From: an uncultured Bacilli bacterium | Lineage (GTDB): Bacteria > Bacillota_I > Bacilli_A > RFN20 > CAG-826 | NCBI GenBank assembly: GCA_905236085.1 | Contig: CAJOOD010000137.1 | Span: 1-7,506 of the forward strand | DNA length: 7,506 bases | Reading direction: 5' to 3' | Notes under the pieces: generated by a model | The model's database searches: none | Seen by the model: the letters and a program-made list of their open reading frames with translations, nothing else | Told to the model about the DNA's origin: nothing | Part shown: positions 1 to 5,699 of the stretch, in pieces | Layout: every line of letters starts with the position of its first letter | How positions within the stretch are numbered: the first letter of the stretch is position 1 | Position numbers and translations under genes: made by a program

Positions 1-225
1 ATCGTTGTTGTATTAACTTATGTTATCTATTCTTTTGTCTTATTTAATTCATTTGGGAAAGACGAAGAATCTTTAAAAGAAAATGCCGAAGAAGAAAAGC
101 CTGCTGAGGAAGTAAAACCTGTCGAAGAAGAAAAGGCTGTTGAGGAAGAAAAACCTGCGGAAGAAGATAAGGTAGAAGAAAAACCTAAAGAGCCTGCTAA
201 GGAAGACGATTTACCAACGGAATAA
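1..225 (+). CDS. C-terminal part of a membrane protein with a Glu/Lys/Pro-rich tail (5' truncated)
   Basis: Frame 1 is open from the window edge to TAA at 223-225 and gives 74 residues; the start lies upstream. Residues 1-18 are hydrophobic (V-V-V-L-T-Y-V-I-Y then F-V-L-F) and look like the last part of a transmembrane helix. Residues 19-74 are a highly charged, presumably disordered tail with degenerate E-E-E-K-P-A units. An intrinsic terminator begins 20 bases after the stop, which supports a real gene end. The family cannot be named: charged tails of this kind occur on many unrelated membrane proteins, and the diagnostic part is outside the window. The opposite strand has a Ser-rich open frame here, which is only the shadow of the Glu/Lys codons. 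Confidence 0.8.
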   Translation: MVVVLTYVIYSFVLFNSFGKDEESLKENAEEEKPAEEVKPVEEEKAVEEEKPAEEDKVEEKPKEPAKEDDLPTE

Positions 226-245
226 ATTAATAAATAAACGCTACT

Positions 246-276
246 AAAGAGGGAGTAATTTCCCTTTTTTATTTTT
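246..276 (+). terminator. Rho-independent terminator of the upstream gene
   Basis: The left arm AAAGAGGGA (246-254) pairs with TCCCTTTTT (261-269) across a 6-base loop, with one G-T wobble. The arm runs into a T-rich tract reaching 276. It lies just after the stop codon at 225 and separates that gene from the next unit. Confidence 0.85.
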
Positions 277-415
277 GCTTGTGGAATACTAAAAATTGAA
301 TATAGAATGCAAAAAAGCCGCAAAAAGGGATAAAATATTAATTTTTATCGTTATAATGAACCCCTATTTATTATTTTTATTTCTTTATGAGTTTATGTTA
401 TATAACTATTTATCT

Positions 416-443
416 TTTATATTATTGACAAATAAATTATGAT
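416..443 (+). promoter_or_regulatory. Possible promoter giving a leaderless transcript
   Basis: TTTATA (416-421, 4/6 match to the -35 consensus) and TATGAT (438-443, 5/6 match to the -10 consensus) are 16 bases apart. A start about 7 bases after the -10 box would fall on the A of the ATG at 450, which has no Shine-Dalgarno sequence. Other candidates in this 173-base gap are a perfect TATAAT at 352-357 without a good -35 box, and TGTTATATA at 396-404, an extended -10 type. A TTGACA at 425-430 is too close to the gene to serve it. In sequence this AT-rich such matches arise by chance, so the choice is tentative. Confidence 0.3.
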
Positions 444-449
444 AATTTT

Positions 450-2375
450 ATGGCAAAACGAGATAGACAAAATCTTAGTGGAACTGATGAAAATGGCTTG
501 TTTAAAGTTGATCAAGAAATAAATTATGCCTCTGAGATTTCTAAAGAAAGTCAAATTAATTATTTTCAACATGGCCAGGAAGACAACAAGGACGGCAAAG
601 TTCCTGAAAATTATATTCCTAATGAGAAGAATAATATATACTCCAAAGATAAACCTAAAGTTAAGCAAAGTGTTGTTAATTCAGTTCTATTACTTCTCAC
701 CGCGGTTGGCGGAACCACTATTGTGGGTGCTACTGCATTAGTGTCTCTTAAAGAAATAGATGTCTCCCTATATTATAGAAATGCCTATTCATTAGTATTT
801 AGCATTAATAAATACAATATCAGCAATGAGGACAGGTTAATATCTTATTTAACGTACGAAAATGAGATTATTCAAGAAATTGAAATCAGCCAAGATAGAT
901 ATATCACATTTACCGATTTATTAGAGAATAGCAAATATCAATTAGACATTGAGATATATGAAAAGTATTATGTTGAAAATAGTGAAAAAGATGTAATAGA
1001 AACCAATCCTAGACATTTATATAATGCCTCTTTTTATACCACATCCTATTTTAACGAAGAAAGCATATATATTGTTGATTACTCTCTTGATGAACTATTT
1101 TTTAAAGTTGAGAATTTGACAAATTATTCATATTTAACCACTAGGGTGTTCACCAATGATAAAGAACTCCTAGTGGATGATTTTACTGACAAATATAAAG
1201 AATATCATGTAGCCAATATTCCTGAAGGAGAAAGCCTTTACATTTCATTAAAATATATGGATGAAGGAGTGGGTTATATTTATCTTGAGCCTGTGTATCA
1301 TGAAGGCTTTATTGTTTCTTTCTCTAGCAATGGTGGAACTGGTTATATGGATAATCAATATTTAGAGCAGCCAGGTTATATAGTCTTACCATCATGTGAA
1401 TTTGTAGCTCCTAGTGGACAAGAATTTAAATGCTGGATGATTAATGATGTCGAATATCAAGCTGGCGAAAGGTATTATGTTGATAGTGATATTGAAGTTG
1501 TTGCGGTGTGGCAAGACATATCTAGTGATTATCCAACGATTGCCTTAATCGATGAAATAATCACCTATAACTCTGCAGAACTCACTTTAAATCTTTCAAA
1601 TCCAGATTATTTTGATTCTTTATCAATCTTTACTGACGATATTTATTTTGGAAATTCCACGATTGATTCAAATAATAATATTTTAGTTAGTTTCACATCC
1701 TTGGAGCCTGAAAGTGAACACTATATACAAATTTATTATCAAAACGATATCATCTATTCTTATTCGTTTGTAACTGATTATATCGTTAATATTACCTCGA
1801 CGAAATCAACCGATATAGAAATAGAATTCTCATCATCTTATTATGAAAATTTAGATAAAGATACTTATTATGGATTCGAAATTGTTGATTCTTATTCAAA
1901 TTTAGTGTTTAACAATCAAGTCAATAGTGACATCATTTTGTTAACTGATTTAATTTTATACCAAGAAACATATACTTTTAATTTGTTTACTCTTGCCGCT
2001 ACTGGAGGTCTCGGTGAAGTTTTATATAGCAAAGAATTTGCTGTTGAAGATGGTTATCAAAGAGCGGATTTTGATTTATCAGTGGAAAATAATGTTTTAA
2101 CAATTACTTATTTAAGTGGATATCTAGATGGATATTCCTCTGAGACTGTTTCATACTACACGATTAATGTTAACTGTGAAGAAAATAGTTACGATATATA
2201 TTATTCTCGTGCTTCTTTTAACACCGTTGGCGATAATATCTCTCTTGATTTAACCAGCGGTTTACCTAGCGGAGAAAACTCTACTGCTAATTACAATGTT
2301 GATTCAGGTACTTATGAAGTATCTATATCATATAACAATTCCATTTTATTCAAAGGCAGTTTTTCGATAGACTAA
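450..2375 (+). CDS. Large membrane-anchored surface protein with FN3-like domains and one InlB-type B-repeat
   Basis: The 641-residue product has a hydrophilic, probably cytoplasmic N-terminus (1-73), a single membrane helix at about 75-99 (V-L-L-L-L-T-A-V then V-G-A-T-A-L-V), and a long acidic, Tyr/Ser-rich ectodomain. Residues 286-355 match the InlB/Listeria-Bacteroides repeat pattern: F-x-S-N-G-G-T-G, a P-G-Y-x-V-L-P turn, A-P-S-G-x-x-F, a Trp, Y-x-x-G, and a closing A-V-W. Flanking stretches at about 104-200, 201-283, 361-443, 446-532 and 535-641 look like fibronectin-III-type beta sandwiches; several close on F-x-T (F-Y-T-T, F-V-T-D). There is no LPxTG motif or C-terminal anchor, so the N-terminal helix holds it in the membrane with its C-terminus outside. 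ATG 450 is the first ATG after an in-frame TGA at 426, but it has no Shine-Dalgarno site. The stop codon overlaps the ribosome site of the MscS gene, so the two are co-transcribed. Adhesion or sensing is plausible but unproven. Confidence 0.9.
   Translation: MAKRDRQNLSGTDENGLFKVDQEINYASEISKESQINYFQHGQEDNKDGKVPENYIPNEKNNIYSKDKPKVKQSVVNSVLLLLTAVGGTTIVGATALVSLKEIDVSLYYRNAYSLVFSINKYNISNEDRLISYLTYENEIIQEIEISQDRYITFTDLLENSKYQLDIEIYEKYYVENSEKDVIETNPRHLYNASFYTTSYFNEESIYIVDYSLDELFFKVENLTNYSYLTTRVFTNDKELLVDDFTDKYKEYHVANIPEGESLYISLKYMDEGVGYIYLEPVYHEGFIVSFSSNGGTGYMDNQYLEQPGYIVLPSCEFVAPSGQEFKCWMINDVEYQAGERYYVDSDIEVVAVWQDISSDYPTIALIDEIITYNSAELTLNLSNPDYFDSLSIFTDDIYFGNSTIDSNNNILVSFTSLEPESEHYIQIYYQNDIIYSYSFVTDYIVNITSTKSTDIEIEFSSSYYENLDKDTYYGFEIVDSYSNLVFNNQVNSDIILLTDLILYQETYTFNLFTLAATGGLGEVLYSKEFAVEDGYQRADFDLSVENNVLTITYLSGYLDGYSSETVSYYTINVNCEENSYDIYYSRASFNTVGDNISLDLTSGLPSGENSTANYNVDSGTYEVSISYNNSILFKGSFSID
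1305..1514 (+). other. InlB-type B-repeat domain (Listeria-Bacteroides repeat)
   Basis: This is the coding segment for residues 286-355 of the surface protein. The order S-N-G-G-T-G, V-L-P, A-P-S-G, W, Y-x-x-G, D-S-D-I and A-V-W follows the usual B-repeat variant found in secreted Firmicutes proteins. It occurs only once here, whereas many proteins carry several copies. Two cysteines (316 and 328) lie 12 residues apart within it and could form a disulfide outside the cell; that is inference. Confidence 0.75.
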
Positions 2376-2380
2376 GGAGG
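2374..2380 (+). promoter_or_regulatory. Strong ribosome binding site of the MscS gene
   Basis: AAGGAGG lies 6 bases before ATG 2387 and overlaps the last two bases of the upstream TAA stop. This fixes the channel start and suggests translation is coupled to the end of the preceding gene. Confidence 0.9.
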
Positions 2381-2386
2381 AAAATT

Positions 2387-3436
2387 ATGAAATCGTTTAA
2401 GTTTGAAAAACCAAAGACCGTGCAAGATTATGTGGATATAATCTTAAAAATAACAGGACTTATTTTGCTTGTTGTTTATTTTGTGTTTTTCTTTATCTCT
2501 TTGCAAAGGTGTATTAATGGAGTCCCTAGCGAATTTGATTTAGCAATCTATCTATTTTCAGGTGCAGGTAATCCTAATCCTTGGTTGCGCTCATTGAGTT
2601 TGATATTCTTTATTTTATCAGTCTCATTTGTAGTGAGATTGGTTTTAAATTTCTTTGGTCACTTCTTGAAAAAAGGAAGAGCTATTTTAAATCTATTAGC
2701 CAGCTTAATTAAGTACGCTGCAGTTCTAGTTTTGATTTTCTTGATTTTAGGAGCGTTTAAAGTTGATACTGTAACTTTATTAGTCAGCGCTGGAGTTGTC
2801 TCTTTAGTTATAGGTCTTGGTGCTCAATCATTAATCAGCGATGTTATCGCAGGGTTATTTATCGTATTTGAAGAAGTATTTGAAATCGGAGACATCATTG
2901 TTGTCGATGGCTTTAGAGGAACAGTTAAAGAAATAGGTATTAGAACTACACAAATAGTCGATTGGAGCGGCAATATTAAAGTTGTTAATAATTCTGATAT
3001 ACGTAGCCTTGTTAATATGACAAGTGAATTATCCGCGACAATGGTCACAATTGATATCGAATATGGAGAATCTATCGAAAAAGTTGAAAGTATTATTAAA
3101 GATAATTTGAATAGAATTAAAGAAAATATTCCTTCTATTATTGAGGGTCCATTTTATAAAGGTGTTGCTAACTTAGGAGAATCGGGTGTCTCATTAGCTT
3201 TCTTAGCTACCTGCAAAGAAACAGAACGTTTCCAAGTAGAAAGAGATATTAGAAGAGAATTAAAAATCATCTTTGATGAGAATAATATTGGTATCCCATT
3301 CCCACAAGTGACCATCAATCAACCAAAGAACTTTGCCGATGCTACTAAGAAAGAGAAAAAGGCAGCGGAGGAATTTGTCAAAGAGCAAAAAGAAGCTTCT
3401 AAAACCGTTCCAGAAATTCCACCAGAAAACAAATAA
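2387..3436 (+). CDS. MscS-family small-conductance mechanosensitive ion channel
   Basis: The 349-residue product is a tension-gated membrane channel of the MscS family, which releases solutes when the membrane is stretched by osmotic downshock. Hydrophobic segments lie at about 18-40, 68-90 and 106-123, followed by the family's pore helix region at about 126-160 (V-S-L-V-I-G-L-G-A-Q-S-L, then I-A-G-L-F-I-V-F-E). Next come the beta-domain signatures F-E-I-G-D at 165-169 and G-x-V-K-E-I-G at 178-184, V-V-N-N-S-D-I at 199-205 in the place of the usual P-N-S/G-x-I motif, and G-I-P-F-P-Q at 302-307 near the end of the C-terminal domain. Four helices are predicted, against three in E. coli MscS. 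A Lys/Glu-rich tail follows residue 313. The start is set by AAGGAGG. It is downstream of, and probably coupled to, the surface protein gene, and a terminator follows. The family call is firm; the exact subfamily is not. Confidence 0.96.
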   Translation: MKSFKFEKPKTVQDYVDIILKITGLILLVVYFVFFFISLQRCINGVPSEFDLAIYLFSGAGNPNPWLRSLSLIFFILSVSFVVRLVLNFFGHFLKKGRAILNLLASLIKYAAVLVLIFLILGAFKVDTVTLLVSAGVVSLVIGLGAQSLISDVIAGLFIVFEEVFEIGDIIVVDGFRGTVKEIGIRTTQIVDWSGNIKVVNNSDIRSLVNMTSELSATMVTIDIEYGESIEKVESIIKDNLNRIKENIPSIIEGPFYKGVANLGESGVSLAFLATCKETERFQVERDIRRELKIIFDENNIGIPFPQVTINQPKNFADATKKEKKAAEEFVKEQKEASKTVPEIPPENK

Positions 3437-3458
3437 ACTTATTTGTTGCATCGTTAAT

Positions 3459-3517
3459 AAAAGACCACCAAATCTCATCTTCTTACATAGAAACTGGCAT
3501 AATCCGTGGTCTTTTTT
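3459..3517 (+). terminator. Intrinsic terminator with an unusually large loop
   Basis: AAAAGACCAC (3459-3468) is perfectly complementary to GTGGTCTTTT (3506-3515), and the T run continues to 3517. The stem is 10 bp, but 37 bases lie between the arms instead of the usual 3-10. A weak inner hairpin (TTCT 3480-3483 with AGAA 3489-3492) may compact the loop. Position just after the MscS stop and the T tract support termination. Confidence 0.75.
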
Positions 3518-3558
3518 CGTTTATACCATATATTTTAAAACTAAAAAATATCAAAGGT

Positions 3559-3587
3559 TTGCAAGGTTTTTAATAAAATCATATTAT
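3559..3587 (+). promoter_or_regulatory. Vegetative-type promoter of the repeat protein operon
   Basis: TTGCAA (3559-3564, 4/6 to TTGACA) and TATTAT (3582-3587, 5/6 to TATAAT) are separated by 17 bases. It lies after the terminator at 3517 and before the next gene, with a predicted start near 3594 and a leader of about 70 bases. Two AAGGTTT heptamers (3554-3560 and 3563-3569) straddle the -35 box. Confidence 0.6.
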
Positions 3588-3613
3588 TTTAATTAAAAAT
3601 TAATATGAAAAGC

Positions 3614-3632
3614 ATTTTACATTATGTAAAAT
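3614..3632 (+). promoter_or_regulatory. 19-bp perfect palindrome in the leader, candidate operator
   Basis: ATTTTACAT (3614-3622) and ATGTAAAAT (3624-3632) are perfect inverted repeats around a single T. It lies about 20-39 bases after the predicted transcription start and 18 bases before the ribosome site. As RNA it could form only an 8-bp, nearly all A-U stem with a UUA loop, so a dimeric repressor site on DNA seems likelier. No specific regulator can be named. The core TACA-N3-TGTA resembles BlaI/CopY half-sites, but with a different spacing. Confidence 0.45.
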
Positions 3633-3650
3633 AATGTTAACGGTATCTAG

Positions 3651-3656
3651 AGGAGG
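3651..3656 (+). promoter_or_regulatory. Ribosome binding site deciding the start of the repeat protein
   Basis: AGGAGG lies 7 bases before ATG 3664. A longer in-frame reading from ATG 3634 would place this site inside the coding region and adds residues that are not part of a signal sequence, so 3664 is preferred. Confidence 0.9.
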
Positions 3657-3663
3657 AAACATT

Positions 3664-5679
3664 ATGGGCTTCTGGAAAGGGTTATTAATATTTACATTAG
3701 GTGTTACGACTGGAGTAGGTGCGATTGGTATAACTGGTTATGCTGTCGCTAATAGTTTTACTGTTAGAGATGCGCAAAATCTTACTGGCATTGACATGAC
3801 TAAAATTGTCAATGAAGATTATTATGACGAATCCATCATTAGCTTTATTAACCTCTATCGTAGCGGTGAATTAGATTTTTCCACTCTCGGCGGTATCGCT
3901 AAAGTCACACCTATCGTTGATGAAATTTATAACCAAATCAATGATGTCTTAGATAGACAATTGGGTGTTATTTTAAACAAAGAAGAATTGTACGCTAAGA
4001 AATTTAATGAACTTGGGGATTATTTCATTGAATATGTTAAAGATAACATCAGTGTTCCTTTTATTCTTAATGTGGATGAAAATTCCGATATCATCTTGCA
4101 ATATATTTGTTATCACCTCGATGAGAACGGAAAACCAGATTATTCTAACCCCCGTTCTGTTAGTGATCTAGGCAATCCTAATTTGATTGACGAAATTAAA
4201 AACGCGATTGTTTTAGGCGATGTCATGCAAATCAGCGAAGATGATAAATTGCTTTGGAATTTAAGAGATAAAAAATTAACAGAAATAAGCCAAGACACAT
4301 TTATGGACATGGTCCTTGGTGACATTCTTGATATTCCTGATGATAATAAGATTCTAAACGCAATTAAAGATAAGACTTTAAGAGAATTAACAGATGCTCA
4401 CACATTCAATGGCTTATATCTGAGAGATATATTAGATTATGATGAGAATGATAAATTCTTGAGCAAATTAGGTGGTTACACTCTTTTAGAAATCGAATCG
4501 AAAGGTCAGGAATTGTTCAAAGAATTTACCTTGAGCGATATCATGGACATCGATGAAGATAGCCCTCTATATGATATCAGAAATACTCCTATCGATAATC
4601 TCAAAGAGAAGGATACCTATAGCGATGTTAAATTAGGTAGTATTGTAGAGATAGATGAAAATTCTTCACAAATATTGCAAACACTAAAAGATACTGAAAT
4701 TGGAAAAATATCTGACAAGATTAATGAACTTACTTTAGGAGAAGTTATTGATTGTACTGGTTCTAAAATTTTAAATGCTTTAGCTGATACTAAGATAGAT
4801 GAAATAGGTGATAAAATCGATTCATTAACTTTAGAAGAGATGATTGATATTGATCCAAGCAACAAGATTTTATATGCCTTACGGGACTATACAATGAATG
4901 ATATCGGCGATGGCGTTAAAACATTGAAATTAAGCGATGTTATTGATATAGATGAGGATTCTCCATTAATTTTGAGAAATCTTGAAGATGAAACAATCGA
5001 TGGATTATCTGACGCAATCGATAATTTAAAAATTGAAGACGCAATTGACATCAATGATGATTCTAGCCAATTTTTAAAAGCCTTAAAAGGAACCAAAATC
5101 AATGATTTAGCAGATAGAATAGATACTCTCACCGTTGGTGAAGTTATTGATACAACTGGTGGAAATAGAATCTTAGCTTATCTTTCCGATAAGAAAATTG
5201 TTGAATTGGGCGATGCGATTGATAATTTAACAATTGATGATACAATCGACATCAATGATGATTCTAGCCAATTTTTAAAAGCCTTAACAGGAATTAAACT
5301 TAAAGATCTAGCAGATAAAATTAATTCTCTAACCATTGGAGAAGCATTTAAAGATCAAATATACGAAGATCCAGATAATGAAGCCACCATGAAAGCCACT
5401 TGGGTATATCTTTTAAGAGATAAAGATACTGGAGTGATTCGCACTGATTATAAGGTTGCTTCTGACATGGATAAATTGGTGGAAAACATGAAGTATAATG
5501 TTCAACACGCCACGTTATTTGCACTAAAGAGAGATGGATTTATTGAAGCTGATGATGATTTCCTTGAAACAGAGATCGTTTATGGAGGGACTCTGAGAAA
5601 AGTCGGTGATTTAACTATTGATCAATTTATTCAATATGCTCAAAGCCTAATGTCGGCGACGCCATCCATTTCAATATAA
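3664..5679 (+). CDS. Surface protein of eleven tandem ~34-residue acidic repeats with N-terminal membrane anchor
   Basis: The 671-residue product begins M-G-F-W-K-G and a Gly-rich hydrophobic helix (about 4-29). An A-V-A at 27-29 could be a signal peptidase site; otherwise the helix is an uncleaved anchor. Residues 31-182 are non-repetitive and probably mostly helical. Residues 183-556 hold eleven tandem units of 32-37 residues. Each starts with (T/K)-L-G-D-V-I-D-I, passes through an Asp-rich D-E-D-S turn and I-L-x-A-L-K-D-T-K-I, and ends with D-L-x-D-x-I-D-x-L. A diverged twelfth unit start (557-561) leads into a non-repetitive C-terminus (about 562-671), with a repeat-like echo V-G-D-L-T-I-D-Q-F-I at 647-656. 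The predicted fold is an alpha-helical solenoid or rod; no catalytic motif is visible. The function is unknown. The gene has its own promoter and a lipoprotein peptidase gene 20 bases downstream without a terminator between them. I recall similar uncharacterised repeat proteins in uncultured gut Firmicutes but cannot verify it here. Confidence 0.9.
   Translation: MGFWKGLLIFTLGVTTGVGAIGITGYAVANSFTVRDAQNLTGIDMTKIVNEDYYDESIISFINLYRSGELDFSTLGGIAKVTPIVDEIYNQINDVLDRQLGVILNKEELYAKKFNELGDYFIEYVKDNISVPFILNVDENSDIILQYICYHLDENGKPDYSNPRSVSDLGNPNLIDEIKNAIVLGDVMQISEDDKLLWNLRDKKLTEISQDTFMDMVLGDILDIPDDNKILNAIKDKTLRELTDAHTFNGLYLRDILDYDENDKFLSKLGGYTLLEIESKGQELFKEFTLSDIMDIDEDSPLYDIRNTPIDNLKEKDTYSDVKLGSIVEIDENSSQILQTLKDTEIGKISDKINELTLGEVIDCTGSKILNALADTKIDEIGDKIDSLTLEEMIDIDPSNKILYALRDYTMNDIGDGVKTLKLSDVIDIDEDSPLILRNLEDETIDGLSDAIDNLKIEDAIDINDDSSQFLKALKGTKINDLADRIDTLTVGEVIDTTGGNRILAYLSDKKIVELGDAIDNLTIDDTIDINDDSSQFLKALTGIKLKDLADKINSLTIGEAFKDQIYEDPDNEATMKATWVYLLRDKDTGVIRTDYKVASDMDKLVENMKYNVQHATLFALKRDGFIEADDDFLETEIVYGGTLRKVGDLTIDQFIQYAQSLMSATPSISI
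5047..5086 (+). repeat. 40-bp exact direct repeat, copy 1
   Basis: These 40 bases, beginning GACATCAATGATGATTC and ending GCCTTAA, recur exactly at 5248-5287. They code for D-I-N-D-D-S-S-Q-F-L-K-A-L in unit 9. Flanking bases differ on both sides but similarity continues upstream. Confidence 0.95.
5248..5287 (+). repeat. 40-bp exact direct repeat, copy 2
   Basis: This is the second copy of the 40-base identity, offset by exactly 201 bases, or 67 codons (one 34-residue plus one 33-residue unit). The spacing keeps frame, so unequal crossing over between the copies would delete or add two units without breaking the gene. Confidence 0.95.
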
Positions 5680-5699
5680 TTTTGTTATCGCAATATTTT

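Larger units (their letters stand above)
4210..5331 (+). repeat. Coding tandem repeat array, eleven units of 32-37 residues
   Basis: By residue of the 671-residue protein the units are 183-216, 217-251, 252-288, 289-322, 323-356, 357-388, 389-421, 422-455, 456-489, 490-522 and 523-556. Units 1-3 are the most diverged and units 8-11 the most alike. The turn motifs form a higher-order pattern: D-E-D-S-P-L in units 4 and 8, S-S-Q in units 5 and 9, and T-G in units 6 and 10. This suggests that a block of four units was duplicated. Unit 11 instead resembles unit 9. Confidence 0.85.

Noticed and set aside
27..323. Minus-strand Ser-rich open frame of 98 codons
   Set aside because: It is the complement of the Glu/Lys/Pro-rich tail of the partial gene at 1-225, runs across the terminator and has only low-complexity sequence.
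387..428. Thirteen-codon upstream ORF ending in TGA, in frame with the 450 gene
   Set aside because: It has no ribosome site. Reading the TGA as Trp to extend the surface protein is unlikely because all Trp codons in the window are TGG and no other in-frame TGA occurs.
425..430. Perfect TTGACA as -35 box of the 450 gene
   Set aside because: A -10 box at normal spacing would fall at 447-453 on the start codon, so transcription would begin inside the gene.
3333..3596. Plus-strand 87-codon open frame overlapping the end of the MscS gene
   Set aside because: It is an out-of-frame shadow of the Lys/Glu-rich MscS tail, continues through the terminator hairpin and has no ribosome site.
3634..3663. 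Upstream ATG giving a 681-residue form of the repeat protein
   Set aside because: The AGGAGG ribosome site would lie inside the coding region; ATG 3664 has ideal spacing and directly starts the signal anchor.
4140..5132. Several minus-strand open frames within the repeat protein gene
   Set aside because: They are Ser/Ile-rich mirrors of the Asp-rich repeats and have no ribosome sites or recognisable domains.
4210..5331. CRISPR array
   Set aside because: The periodicity is in coding sequence, of about 96-111 bases, diverged and in frame; there are no short identical repeats with unique spacers.
5682..5699. TTG start for the M1 lipoprotein
   Set aside because: It adds six residues before an already complete lipoprotein signal peptide and has no ribosome site; ATG 5700 is simpler, though the question is not fully closed.
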